Source: Nicotiana tabacum (lineage: Eukaryota; Streptophyta; Magnoliopsida; Solanales; Solanaceae). From it: a stretch of 64,000 bases of DNA. A model generated the notes under the pieces. It made no database searches. It was not told the DNA's origin and was given only the letters and a program-made list of their open reading frames with translations. Shown here in pieces: positions 1-11,780 of the stretch; the first letter of the stretch is position 1, and each line of letters begins with the position of its first letter. The stretch is taken from NCBI RefSeq assembly GCF_000715075.1, contig NC_134096.1, positions 65,849,026 through 65,913,025 on the forward strand, in the 5' to 3' direction. Position numbers and translations under genes: made by a program.

Positions 1-450
1 TGTTTTATCACTGTTCATGAGAATGTTTGTTATTTAAACTGCTTTAATTTATTTTCTGTTAAAAGTGTTGTATTTATTTTATAATGTTGTCCATCCTAGT
101 ACCACGATAAACACTATCACGACAAGTTAGGATTTTGGGTCGTGACAAGTTGGTATCAGAGCCTAGATTACATAGGTCTTACGAGTCATGAGCAAGTTTA
201 GTAGAGTCTTGCGGATCGGTATGGAGACGTCTGTACTTATCTTCGAGAGGTTGCCTAACTTTTAGGAAAATTGCACTTTCTTGTATTCTGTCGTGCGAAT
301 TTATTGATTCGGGAAACTAAATTTTTGTTATTCTATTCTCTCACAGATGGTGAGGACACGCACTACCGGATCGGACGGCCAGCCACCAGTGCCATCAGTT
401 AGGGCCGCGAGAGGCCGGGGCCATGGTAGAGGCCAAGGCCGAGGTAGAGG
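1..450 (+). repeat. Array unit 1: LTR end, primer site, leader, gag start
   Basis: The window opens inside an LTR tail ending GTGACA at 147. The primer site is 151-162 and the leader runs to 346. The gag start codon at 347 follows TCTCTCACAG. The RGRGRG-coding purine tract ends at about 450, where the sequence switches back to LTR. Confidence 0.85.
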
Positions 451-475
451 TGATATGCGTTTGGTTTTGAGGTGA
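347..475 (+). pseudogene. gag 5' fragment fused to LTR, 42-codon ORF
   Basis: The frame opens MVRTRTTGSDGQPP, runs through an Arg/Gly stretch, and crosses the junction into LTR sequence that adds a tail ending MRLVLR before TGA. The first ~35 codons match the Gag start of element H; the tail is LTR-derived. The same length and stop recur in three other array units. Nothing suggests a function beyond descent from gag, and translation is unproven. Confidence 0.6.
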
Positions 476-1756
476 CGCACATGCTAGGTGACAGGCGTGT
501 GGGCATGCACCGTAAGAGTTGTGACTTGATAAATTTCATGGAACTGTGTGGTTGAATAATATGTTGATATCCGTACATTTTCCACATATTAGAGAAATCG
601 AACTATAAATTATGTTTAAAATATGTGTTGATACTGTAGGGACCCATAGAGGTCATGTACATATTAATTGCCTGCTAAATTGTTGTCTTTCACTCAGTCA
701 TAGTTTTACTTGCACATTACATCTCAGTCTTTATTGTTCACTATTGATGCATCATATCATTGTTGTTTGGGCTGCTTATCATGATTTCTGAGAGCCCGAG
801 AGACTGGAGAGGTTGATGTCTGAGTGAGGCCGAGGGCATGATTGTGAGGATATTTATAGGGCCGGGCTGCATGCCGCATCATGTTTCATTAATTTATGGC
901 ATGATTGGCTTGTTATAGTGCTTGGGCCGAAGGAGCCCTTCCGGAGTCTGTACACACCCCCAGTGAGCGCAGGTACCTACTAAGTGCTGAGTGTCGAGTG
1001 CCTAGTGCCGAGTGTTGTATGATTGAAAGGAATGAGTGACTGCAAGGAAAGAATGATTGTGAGGTTGGAGAGAATGAAAGGACAGAGCGACTATTGCTCT
1101 GAGAGGATGCATTGATTTCATTATTTTTGCACTTCAGCTGTCATATATCACTGTTTTGGAAATTTCTGAGAGATATTATCTTTTGTTTCAGTTGAACTTG
1201 GTATGAAATTGCTGTCTGGGTTTTAAAATTGTTGAACTTCAAAGCATGCCTACCTTCTTATGTTGAAAATTATTGTAATTGGACTTAGTTATGAAGCTCG
1301 ATACTACTTTCAATTCTTCATTTTGTATTGTGAGTTACTGAGTTGGTTGTACTCATACTGTACCCTGCACTTCGTGTGCAGATCCAGGTATTCCCAGACA
1401 TAGTGGGTGTTGATTTCTTCATGCAGTTGATTTTTTGGAGATTCCGAGGTAGCTTACGGTGTTTCGCAGATCTTGTCTCTCCTTCCCTATCTTCTTGCTT
1501 AGTATATTTAGTCTCAGACTATTATATACCATATTTTTCTGCCTTGTGATGTATAGATGCTCGTGTAATCTGTGACACCCCGATAGTTGGGAATTTCGTG
1601 TTGAGTCTTGGGGTTTTATCCCTGATCATGAGAATATTTGTTATTTAAACCGCTTTAATTTATTTTCTGTTAAACGTTTAGCAGGCAATTCAATGTTGTC
1701 CATCCTAGTACCACGATAAACACTATCACGACAAGTTAGGATTTTGGGTCGTGACA
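451..1756 (+). repeat. Array LTR segment 1 (TG...CA, 1306 bp)
   Basis: It starts TGATATGCG and ends GTCGTGACA. It matches the 3' part of the ~3-kb LTR of element A, including the stretch around CTGCACTTCGTGTGCAGAT. A TATAAAT lies at 604-610. Near its end (about 1676-1694) it carries a 19-bp piece in reverse orientation, TTAGCAGGCAATTC, also found at the start of the inverted block at 3704. Confidence 0.8.
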
Positions 1757-2188
1757 AGTTGGTATCAGAGCCTAGATTACATAGGTCTTACGAGTCATGA
1801 GCAAGTTTAGTAGAGTCTTGCGGATCGGTATGGAGACGTCTGTACTTATCTTCGAGAGGTAGCCTAACTTTTAGGAAAATTGCACTTTCTTGTATTCTGT
1901 CGTGCGAATTTATTGATTCCGAAAACTAAATTTCTGTTATTCTATTCTCTCACAGATGGTGAGGACACGCACTACCGGATCGGACGGCCAGCCACCAGTG
2001 CCATCAGTTAGGGCCGCGAGAGGCCGGGGCCATGGTAGAGGCCAGGGCCGAGGTAGAGGTGATATGCGTTTGGTTTTGAGGTGATGCACATGCTAGGTGA
2101 CAGGCTTGTAGGCACGCACCGTAAGAGTTGGCCTTCCTAGTACCACGAGAGGCGCCATCACGATAAGTTAGGATTTTGGGTCATGACA
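1757..2188 (+). repeat. Array unit 2, shortened (leader, gag start, 129 bp of LTR)
   Basis: The primer site is at 1760-1771. The gag-derived 42-codon ORF is 1956-2084. After only about 70 bp of LTR start the sequence jumps to the LTR end (CCTAGTACCACGAG...), so roughly 1.15 kb of LTR is missing. An unequal exchange or deletion within the array explains this. Confidence 0.8.
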
Positions 2189-3703
2189 AGTTGGTATCAG
2201 AGCTTAGATTACATAGCACATGAGTCATGAGCAAGTTTAGTAGAGTCTTGCAGATCGGTATGAAGACATCTGTACTTATCTTCGAGAGGTTGCCTAACTT
2301 TTAGGAAAATTTCATTTTCTTGTATTCTGTCGTGCGAATTTATTGATTTCAGAAACTAAATTTCTGTTATTCTATTCTCTCACAGATGGTGAGGACACGC
2401 ACTACCAGATCGGACGGCCAGCAACCAGTGCCACCAGTTAGGCCGCGGCCGTGGTAGAGGCCGAGACCGAGGTAGAGGTTATATGCGTTTGGTTTTGAGG
2501 CGACACACATGCTAGGTGACAGGCGTATGGGCGTGCATCGTAAGAGTTGTGACTTGATAAATTCCATGGAACTGTGTGGTTGAATAATATGTTGATATCC
2601 GTACATTTTTTACGTATTAGAGAAATTGAACTATAAATTATGTTTAAAACATGTGTTGATACTGTAGGGACCCATAGAGGTCATGTACATATTGAATTGC
2701 CTGCTAAATTGTTGTCTTTCACTCGGTCACAGTTTTACTTGCACATTAAATCTCATTCTCTATTGTTCATTATTGGTGCATCATATCATTGTTGTTTGGG
2801 CTTCTTATCATGATTTTTGAGAGCCCGAGAGTATGGAGAGGTTGATGACTGTGTGAGGCCGAGGGCCTGATTGTGAGGATATTTATGGGATCGGGATGTA
2901 TGTTGCATCATGTTTCATTAATTTATGGCATGCTTGGCTTGTTATAGAGCTTGGGCTGAAGGAGCCCTTCCGGAGTCTGTACGCACCCCTAGTGAGTGCA
3001 GGTACCTACTAAGTGCAGTGTGTCGAGTGCCTAGTGCCGAGTGCTATGATTGAAAGGAATGAGTGAATACAAGGAAAGAGTGATTGTGAGGTGGGAGAGA
3101 ATGAAAGGACAGAGCGACTATTGCTCTGAGAGGATGCATTGATTTCATTATTTTTGCACTTCAGTAGTCATATATCACTGTTTTGGAAATTTCTGAGAGA
3201 TATTATCTTCTGTTTCAGTTGAACGTGATATGAAATTACTATTTGGGTCTTAAAATTGTTGAACTTCAAAGCATGCCTACCTTCTTATGTTGAAAATTGC
3301 TGTAATTGGACTTAGTTGTGAAGCGCGATACTACTTTCAATTCTTCATTTAGTATTGTGAGTTACTGAGTTGGTTGTACTCATACTGCACCCTGCACTTC
3401 GTGTGCAGATTCAGGTATTCCCAGACACAGTGGGTGTTGATTTCTTCATGCAGTTGATTTTTTGGAGATTCCGAGGTAGCTTATGGTGTTTCGCAGATCT
3501 TGTCTCTCCTTCCCTATCTTCTTGCTTAGTATATTTAGTCTCGGACTATTATATACCATATTTTTCTGCCTTGTGATGTATAGATGCTCGTGTAATCTGT
3601 GACACCCCGATAGTTGGGAATTTCGTGTTGAGTCTTGGGGTTTTATCCCTGATCATGAGAATATTTGTTATTTAAACCGCTTTAATTTATTTTCTGTTAA
3701 ACG
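2189..3703 (+). repeat. Array unit 3 (leader, gag start, LTR)
   Basis: The primer site at 2192 reads TGGTATCAGAGC. The gag fragment begins at 2386 and meets TAG at 2455 after a 7-bp loss in the Arg-Gly stretch. The junction reads GAGG/TTATATGCG, so the TG seen in other units is TT here. The LTR runs until it meets the inverted block. Confidence 0.8.
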
Positions 3704-4257
3704 TTTAGCAGGCAATTCAATATGTACATGACCTCTATGGGTCCCTACAGTATCAACACATGTTTTAAACATAATTTATAGTTCGATTTCTCTAATACGT
3801 GAAAAATATACGGATATCAACATATTATTCAACCACACAGTTCCATGGAATTTATCAAGTAACAACTCTTACGGTGCACGCCCATATGCCTGTCACGTAC
3901 TACGGCTCCGGCCTCTCGCGGCCCTAACTGGTGGCACTGGTGGCTGGCCGTCCGATCCGGTAGTGCATGTCCTCACCGTCTGTGAGAGAATAGAATAACA
4001 GAAATATAGTTTCCGGAATCAATAAATTCGCATGACAGAATACAAGAAAATGAAATTTTCCTAAAAGTTAGGCAACCTCTCTAAGATAAGTACAGATGTC
4101 TCCATACCGATCTGCAAGACTACTAAACTTGCTCATGACTCGTGTGCTATGTAATCTAGGCTCTGATACCAACTTGTCACGACCCAAAATCCTAACTTGT
4201 CGTGATGGCGCCTCTCGTGGTACTAGGAAGGCCAACATTATGAAATAAATATTGGCT
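3704..4257 (-). repeat. Inverted block inside the array
   Basis: This stretch is the reverse complement of array sequence: an LTR fragment, the gag start, leader, primer site (4160-4171 on the minus strand) and the LTR end. The gag start codon is ACG rather than ATG. Forward LTR sequence resumes at about 4258 with TTTCACTCAGTCACAG, so ~550 bp was inverted or inserted in reverse. Confidence 0.85.
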
Positions 4258-5313
4258 TTCACTCAGTCACAGTTTTACTTGCACATTAAATCTCATTCTC
4301 TATTGTTCATTATTGATGCATCATATCATTGTTGTTTGGGCTGCTTATCATGATTTTTGAGAGCTCGAGAGTATGGAGAGGTTGATGACTGTGTGAGGCC
4401 GAGGGCCTGATTGTGAGGATATTTATGGGATCGGGCTGCATGTTGCATCATGTTTCATTGATTTATGGCATGCTTGGCTTGTTATAGTGCTTGGGCTGAA
4501 GGAGCCCTTCCGGAGTCTGTACATACCCCCAGTGAGTGCAGGTACCTACTAAGTGCAATGTGTCGAGTGCCTAGTGCCGAGTGCTATGATTGAAAGGAAT
4601 GAGTGACTGCAAGGAAAGAGTGATTGTGAGGTGGGAGAGAATGAAAGGACAGAGCGACTATCGCTCTGAGAGGATGCATTGATTTCATTCTTTTTGCACT
4701 TCAGCAGTCATATATCACAGTTTTTGAAATTTCTGAGAGATATTATCTTCTGTTTCAGTTGAACTTGATATGAAATTATTGTTTGGGTCTTAAATGTTGA
4801 ACTTGAAAGCATGCCTACCTTCTTATGTTGAAAATTACTGTAATTGGACTTAGTTGTGAAGCTCGTTACTACTTTCAATTCTTCATTTAGTATTGTGAGT
4901 TACTGAGTTGGTTGTACTCATACTACACCCTGCACTTCGTGTGCAGATCCAGGTATTCCCAGACACAGTGGGTGTTGATTTCTTCATGCAGTTGATTTTT
5001 TGGAGATTCCGAGGTAGCTTACGGTGTTTTGCAGATCTTGTCTCTTCTTCCCTATTTTCTTGCTTAGTATATTTACTCTTAAATTATTATAGACCGTGTT
5101 TTTCAGACTTGTGATTTATAGATGCTCATGTAATTTGTGACACCCCGATAGTTCGGAATTTCGCGTTGAGTCTTTGGTTTTTATCCCTGATCATGAGAAT
5201 ATTTGTTATTTAAACCACTCTAATTTATTTTCTGTTAAAAGTGTTGTATTTATTTCGTAATTTCGGCCTGCCTAGTACCACGATAGGCGCCATCACGACA
5301 GGATAGGACTTTG
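4258..5313 (+). repeat. Array LTR segment after the inversion
   Basis: Forward LTR sequence missing its first ~250 bp. It ends GTCGTGACA just before the next primer site and is otherwise collinear with the other array LTRs. Confidence 0.8.
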
Positions 5314-6913
5314 GGTCGTGACAAATTGGTATCAGAGCCTAGATTACATAGTTCTCACGAGTTTTGAGCAGGTTTAGTAGAGCCTTGCGGATCGGTACGT
5401 AGACGTCTGTACTTATCTTCGAGAGGTTACCGAACATTTAGGAAAATTTCACTTTCTTGTATTCTGTCGTGCGAATTTGTTGATTTCGGAAACTAAATTT
5501 CTCTTATTCTATTCTCTCACAGATGGTGAGGACACGCACTACCGGATCGGATGGCCAAACACCAGTGCCACCAGATAGGGCCACGAGATGCCGAGGCCGT
5601 GGTAGAGGCCGGGGCCGAGGTAGAGGTGATATGTGTTTGGTTTTGAGGTGACGTACATGCTAGGTGACCGGCGTGTGGGCGTGCACCGTAAAAGTTGTGA
5701 CTTGATAAATTACATGGAGGTGTGTGGTTGAATAATATGTTGATATACATACATTTTCCACGTATTACAGAAATCGAACTATAAATCATGTTTAAAACAT
5801 GTGTTGACACTATAGGGACCCACAGAGGTCGTGTACATGTTGAATTTCCTGCTAAATTGTTATTTTACACTCACTCGCAATTTTACTTGCACATTACATC
5901 TCAGTCTCTATTGTTCATTATTGATGCATCATATCATTGTTGTTTGGGCTGCTTATCTTGATTTCTGAGAGCCCGAGAGACTGGAGAGGTTGATGACTGA
6001 GAGAGGCCGAGGGCCTGATTGTGAGGATATTTATGTAATCGGGCTGCACGCCGCATCATGCTTCATTGATTTATGCCATGATTGGCTTGTTATACTGCTT
6101 GGGCTGAAGGATCCATTACGGAGTCTGTACACACCCGCATTGTGCAGGTACCTACTGAGTGCCTAGTGCCGAGTGCTATGATTGAAAGGAATGAGTGACT
6201 GCAAGGAAAGAGTGATTGTGAGGTAAGAGAGAATGAAAGGACTGAGCGACTATTGCTCTAAGAGGATGCATTGATTTCATTATTTTTGCACTTCAGCTGT
6301 CATATATCACAGTTTTTGAAATTTCTGAGAGATATTATCTTCTGTTTCAGTTGAACTTGATATGAAATTATTGTTTGGGTCTTAAATGTTGAACTTGAAA
6401 GCATGCCTACCTTCTTATGTTGGAAATTACTGTTATTGGACTGAGTTGTGAAGCTCGTCACTACTTTCAGTTCTTCATTTAGTATTGTTAGTTACTGAGT
6501 TGGTTGTACTCATACTATACCATGCACTTTGTGTGCAGATCCAGGTATTCCCAAACATAGTGGGTGTTGATTTCTTCGCAGTTGAATTTTTGTAGATTCA
6601 GAGGTAGCTGTCGATGTTTCACAGACCTTGTCTCTCCTTCCCTGTCTTCTTACTTATTATATTTAGTCTTAGTCTATTTTAGATCGTGTTTTCTAGACTT
6701 ATGATGTATAGATGCTCATGTAATCTGTGACACCCCGAAAGTTGGGAATTTCACGTTGAGTTTTGGGTTTCTATCCCTGTTCATGAGAATTTTTGTTATT
6801 TAAAGTGCTTTAATTTATTTTCTGTTAAAAGTGTTTTATTTATTTTGTAATGTTGGCCTGCTTAGTACCACAATAGGCGCCATCACGATATGTTAGGATT
6901 TTGGTCCGTGACA
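5314..6913 (+). repeat. Array unit 4 (1600 bp)
   Basis: The primer site is at 5317, the leader follows, and the gag-derived 42-codon ORF is 5523-5651. The LTR starts TGATATGTG at 5627 and ends CGTGACA at 6913. Confidence 0.85.
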
Positions 6914-8511
6914 TGTTAGTATTAGAGCCTAGATTACATAGGTCTCACGATTCATGAGCAGATTTAATAGAGTCTTGCAAATCAATACGGAGACGTCTGT
7001 ACTTATCTTCGAGAGGTTGCCGAACTTTTAGGAAATTTCACTTTCTTGTAGTCTGTCGTGCGAATTTGTTTATTTCAAAAACTAATTTTTTGTTATTCTA
7101 TTCTCTCACAGATGGTGAGGACATGCATTACCAGATCAGACGACCAATGGCCAGTGCCACCAGTTAGGGCTGCGAGAGGCCGGGGCCGTGGTAAAGGTCG
7201 GGTCGAGGTAGAGGTGATATATTTTTGGTTTTGAGGTGATGCACATGCTAGGTGACGGGCGTGTGGACGTGCACCGTAGGATTTGTGACTTGATAAATTC
7301 CATGGAACTGAGTGGTTGAATAATCTGTTGATATCCGTACATTTTTAACGTATTAGAGAAATCGAACTATAAATCATGTTTAAAACATGCGTTGACACTG
7401 TAGGGACCCACAAAGGTCGTGTACATATTGAATTACATGCTAAATTGTTGTTTTTCTCTAAGTCACAGTTTTACTTGCACATTACATCTTATTCTCTATT
7501 GTTCAATATTGATATATCATATCATTGCTGTTTGGGCTACTTATCATGATTTCTGAGAGCCCGAGAGACTGGAGATGTTGATGACTGAGGGAGGCCGAGG
7601 GCTTGATTGTGAGGATATTTATGGGATCGGGCTGCACGCCGCAACATATTTCATTGATTTATACTATGATTGGCTTGTTATAGCACTTGGGCTGAAGGAT
7701 CCATTTCAGAGTTTGTACACACCCGCAGTGTGTAGGTACCTACTGACTGTCGAGTGCCTAGTGCCAAGTGCTGAGTAATTGAGATGAATGAGTTACTGGG
7801 AGGAAATAGTGACTGTGAGGTTGGAGAGAATGAAAGGACTGAGCGACTATTGGTCTGAGAGGATGCATTGACTTCATTATTTTTGCACTTCAGCTGTCAT
7901 ATATCACTGTTTTGGAAATTTTTGAGAGATATTATCTTCTATTTCAGTTGAACTTGATATGAAATTATTGTTTGGGTTTAAATATTGAACTTGAAAGCAT
8001 GCCTACCTTCTTATGTTGGAAATTACTGTAATTGGACTTAGTTTTGAAGCTCGTCACTACTTTCAGTTATTCATTTAGTATTTTTAGTTACTGAGTTGGT
8101 TGTACTCATACTATACCCTGCACTTCATGTACAGATCTAGGTATTCCCAGACACAGTGTGTGTTGATTTCTTCGCGCAGTTGATTTTTTGGAGATTCTGA
8201 GGTAGCTGTCGGTGTTTCGCAGACCTTGTCTCTCGTTCCCTATCTTCTTCCTTATTGTATTTAGTCTCAAATCATTATAGACCGTGTTTTCTAGACTTAT
8301 GATGTATAGATGCTCATGTAACCTGTGACACCCCGATAGTTGGGAATTTCACGTTGAGTTTTGGGTTTCTATCCCTGTTCATGAGAAGTTTTGTTATTTA
8401 AAGTTCTTTAACTTATTTTCTATTAAAAGTGTTGTATTTATTTCGTAATGTTGGCCTGCCTAGTACCACGATAGGCACCATCATGACATGTTAGGATTTT
8501 GGGTCGTGACA
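6914..8511 (+). repeat. Array unit 5 (1598 bp)
   Basis: The primer site is degenerate (TAGTATTAGAGC at 6917). The gag fragment from 7112 has lost one base in the Arg-Gly stretch, so its 40-codon frame ends at 7234. The LTR starts TGATATATT at 7215 and ends GTGACA. Confidence 0.85.
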
Positions 8512-10116
8512 AGTTGGTATCAGATCCTAAATAACATAGGTCTCACGAGTCATGAGTAGGTTTAGTAGAGTCTTGCAGATCGGTACGGAGACATCTGTAC
8601 TTATCTTCGAGAGGTTGCTGAACTTTTTGGAAAATTTCACTTTCTTGTATTCTGTCTTGCAAATTTGTTGATTCCGGAAACTAAATTTTTGTTATTCTAT
8701 TCTCTCAGAGATGGTGAGGACACGCACTACCGGATCGGACGGCCAGCCACCAGTGCCACTAGTTAGGGCCGCGAGAGGCCGGGATCGTGGTAGAGATCGG
8801 GGGCGAGGTAGAGGTGTTATGTGTTTGCTTTTAAGGTGATGCACATGCTAGGTGACGGGCGTGTGGGCGTACACCGTAGGATTTGTGACTTGGTAAATTC
8901 CATGGTATTGTGTGGTTGAATAATCTGTTGATATCTGTACATTTTCCAAGTATTAGAGAAATCGAACTATAAATCATGTTTAAAACATGTGTTGACACTG
9001 TAGGGACCCACAGAGGTCGTGTACAAATTGAATTACCTGCTAAATTATTGTTTTGCACTCAGTCACAATTTTACTTACACATTACATCTCAGTCTCTATT
9101 GTTCATTATTGATGCATCATATCATTGCTATTTGGGTTGCTTATCATAATTTCCGAGAGCCCGAGAGACTGTAGAGGATGATGACTGAGTGAGGCCGAGG
9201 GCCTGATTTTGAGGATATTTATGGGATCTAGCTGCATGCCACATCATGTTTCATTGATTTATGCTATGATTGGCTTGTTATAGCGCTTGGGCTGAAATAG
9301 CCCTTCCGGAATCTGTACACACCCCCAGTGAGCGCAGGTACCTACTGAGTGCCGAGTGCCTAGCACCGAGTGCTGAGTGATTGAAAGGAATGAGTGACTA
9401 CGAGGAAAGAGTGATTGTGAGGTTGGAGAGAATGAAAGGACTGAGCGATTATTGATCTTAGATGATGCATTGATTTCATTATTTTTGCACTTCAGCTGTC
9501 ATATATCACTATTTTGGAAATGTCTGAGAGATATTATCTTCTACTTCAGTTGAACTTGATATGAAATTACTGTTTTGATCTTAAAAATGTTGAATTTGAA
9601 AGCATGCCTACCTTCTTATGTTGGAAATTACTGTAATTGGACTTAGTTGTGAAGCTCGTCACTACTTTCAGTTCTTCATTTAGTATTGTTAGTTACTGAG
9701 TTGGTTGTACTCATACTACACCCTGCATTTCATGTGCAGATCCAAGTATTCCCGGATATAGTGGATGTTAATTTCTTCACGCAGTTGATTTTTTGGAGAT
9801 TCCGAGGTAGCTGTCAGTGTTTCCCAGACCATGACTCTCCTTCCCTATCTTCTTGCTTATTGTATTTAGTCATAGACTATTATAGATCGTGTTTTCTAGA
9901 CTTGTGATGTATAGATGCTCATGTAATTTGTGACACCCCGGTAGTTGGGAATTTCGCATTGAGTTTTGGCTTTCTATCCCTGTTCATGAGAATATTTGTC
10001 GTTTAAACTACTTTAATTTTTTTTCTGTTAAAAGTGTTGTATTTAATTCGTAATGTTGGCCTGCCTAGTACCACGATAGGCGCCATCATGATATGTTGGG
10101 ATTTTGGGTTGTGACA
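8512..10116 (+). repeat. Array unit 6 (1605 bp)
   Basis: The primer site at 8515 reads TGGTATCAGATC, with one mismatch. The gag-derived 42-codon ORF is 8711-8839. The LTR starts TGTTATGTG at 8815 and ends GTGACA. This LTR acts as the 5' flank of element H. Confidence 0.85.
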
Positions 10117-10315
10117 AGTTGGTATCAGAGCCTAGATTACTTAGGTCTCACGAGTCATGAGCAGATTTAGTAGAGTCTTGCAGATCGGTACAGAGACGTC
10201 TGTACTTATCTTCGAGAGGTTGCTGAACTTTTAGGAAAATTGCACTTTCTTTTATTTTGTCTTGCAAATTTGTTGATTCCGGAAACTAAATTTTTGTTAT
10301 TCTATTCTCTCAGAG
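10117..10315 (+). promoter_or_regulatory. Primer binding site and leader of element H
   Basis: TGGTATCAGAGC at 10120-10131 is complementary to the 3' end of initiator methionine tRNA, the usual plant gypsy and copia primer. The following leader matches those of the array units and ends TTCTATTCTCTCAGAG directly before the gag ATG. Confidence 0.9.
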
Positions 10316-11780
10316 ATGGTGAGGACACACACTACCGGATCTGACGGCCAGCCACCAGTGCCACCAGTTAGGGCCGCGAGAGGCTAGGGCCATGGTAGAG
10401 GTCGGGGCTGCGGTAGAGGTCTAGGTGTAGCTCGTACGGTTGTGTGGCCCCCGCCAGCTCAGGAACCAGTTGTGCCTATTGTGATTCCAGGACTTTAGGA
10501 GGATCTAGCACATATATCAGTGGCCTTGGTCAGGTGGTTTCGGCTCAGGACGCACTAGCCACTTCTCAGGCCCGGGGAGGTACGCATACCCTGTCGCCCA
10601 TACACCAGAGTAGATCGCGTAGGGACTTCAGATACCGGGGACACTACCAGCCCAACCGGTTGCAGCTGCTCAGGCCTAGGTGGTCCCCGTTATGGCCGAT
10701 GATGAGAAGAGGATACTTGAGATATTTGGGAGGCTTCAGCCTCCATCATATAGCGGTGCTGAGTCCGAGGATGCTCAGGGTTTTCTGGATAAGTGCTAGC
10801 GAATGCTTCGCACATCGGGTATTCTAGAGACTAGTGGGGTCTCATTCACTACTTTTTAGTTTTTTGGGGCTGCCTTCATATGGCAGGAGGCTTATGAGAG
10901 GCGCAGGTCGGTCGGGGCAGCACCACTTACATGGTAAGAGTTCTCTGTTCACTTCTTGGAGAAGTTCGTGCCGCGGTCTCGTAGAGATGAGCTGCACATA
11001 CAGTTTGAGCAGTTACGTTAGGAGGGCATGTATGTGACGCAGTACAAGATGAGTTTTTCTAAGTTGGCTCATCACGCAGTTTGACTGGTTCCCACTGATA
11101 GGGAGAGGATTAGGAGGTTCATTGATTGCCTCACATATCAGTTGGAGTTGCTTATGACTATGGAAAGGGTATATGGTGTTACTTTTGATGAGGTGGTTGA
11201 CATTGCTCGGTAGATAGAGATAGTCCGTAGAAAGGAGCGAGGAGAGAGGGAGGCCAAGAGGCCTTATGGACCAGGTAGTTTCAGCGGTGTTCCTTCAGGG
11301 GGTCAGGTTTACCGCGGCAAGGGTCATCCTTACAGGCACGCTCAGACGGGTCGTCCAGTTCACCGTGGTGCATCATCCAGCCATGGTTCATACAGTTCTC
11401 ATCAGGGCCAGTCATCTCTCAGTGCCCTTCCAGCCCAGAGTTCATCCCGTACTCCTTCAGTTCAGGGTTCATTTGCACCGGGTGCTTCTAGCAGTTATTC
11501 TAGTTCAAGGGGCCCGATTCAACCCCCACCAGCACCAGCACCGGGGAGTTGATTTGAGTGCGGGGAGTTTAAGAATATATGGAGGCAGTGTCTTCGTTGC
11601 CCTGGGGGTCCAGTGCAGCAAAGGAGTCAGACTACCACTTCAATACCAGTTACTTCACCACCCACCTAGCCAGCTCGGGGTGGGGCTCAGTCAACTAGGG
11701 GTCTCCCAAGAGGGGGACGCCGATCAGGTAGAGGCCAGGCCCGATTCTATGCTTTTTCTGGCAGGCCAAATGTCATTGCT
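10316..11780 (+). pseudogene. gag: Gag of Ty3/gypsy element H (Tekay/Del-type), decayed
   Basis: It begins MVRTHTTGSDGQPP as in the array. There are at least two frameshifts before about 10,690; from there one frame runs on into pol. Gag capsid sequence around LETSGVSFTTF and TDRERIRRFID matches the Gag of element A below. In-frame stops lie at 10797, 10857, 10935, 11019, 11082, 11211, 11550 and 11667. Where A or D can be compared, most sit at Gln codons and one at Trp, as expected from C-to-T change on either strand. The CCHC knuckle near 11,550 is damaged: the first Cys is replaced by a stop and His by Asn. It once packaged genomic RNA in virus-like particles and cannot do so now. Confidence 0.85.

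Larger units (their letters stand above)
1..10116 (+). repeat. Tandem array of ~1.6-kb LTR-leader-gag units
   Basis: Primer-site-like sequences recur at 151, 1760, 2192, 5317, 6917, 8515 and 10120. Full units are 1598-1609 bp; one unit is shortened to 432 bp and one region is inverted. Each unit has an LTR 3' part of about 1.3 kb ending GTGACA, then AGT, the primer site TGGTATCAGAGC, a ~195-bp leader, and about 105 bp of gag coding for an Arg-Gly-rich start. It then jumps back into the LTR at GAGG/TGATATGCG. Only the last unit continues into a full gag-pol (element H). LTR retrotransposons are known to seed satellites (for example Sobo in wild potato), so unequal crossing-over is the simplest origin. 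Confidence 0.9.

Noticed and set aside
1343..1549. 68-codon open frame repeated in array units (also 3370, 4908, 9686)
   Set aside because: It lies inside LTR sequence and recurs only because the unit repeats; the related LTR of A has no such frame that I could see.
10444..10827. 127-codon open frame
   Set aside because: It is gag of H read partly in a shifted frame; only its middle (VVSAQDALATSQ) matches Gag of A. Covered by the gag pseudogene.
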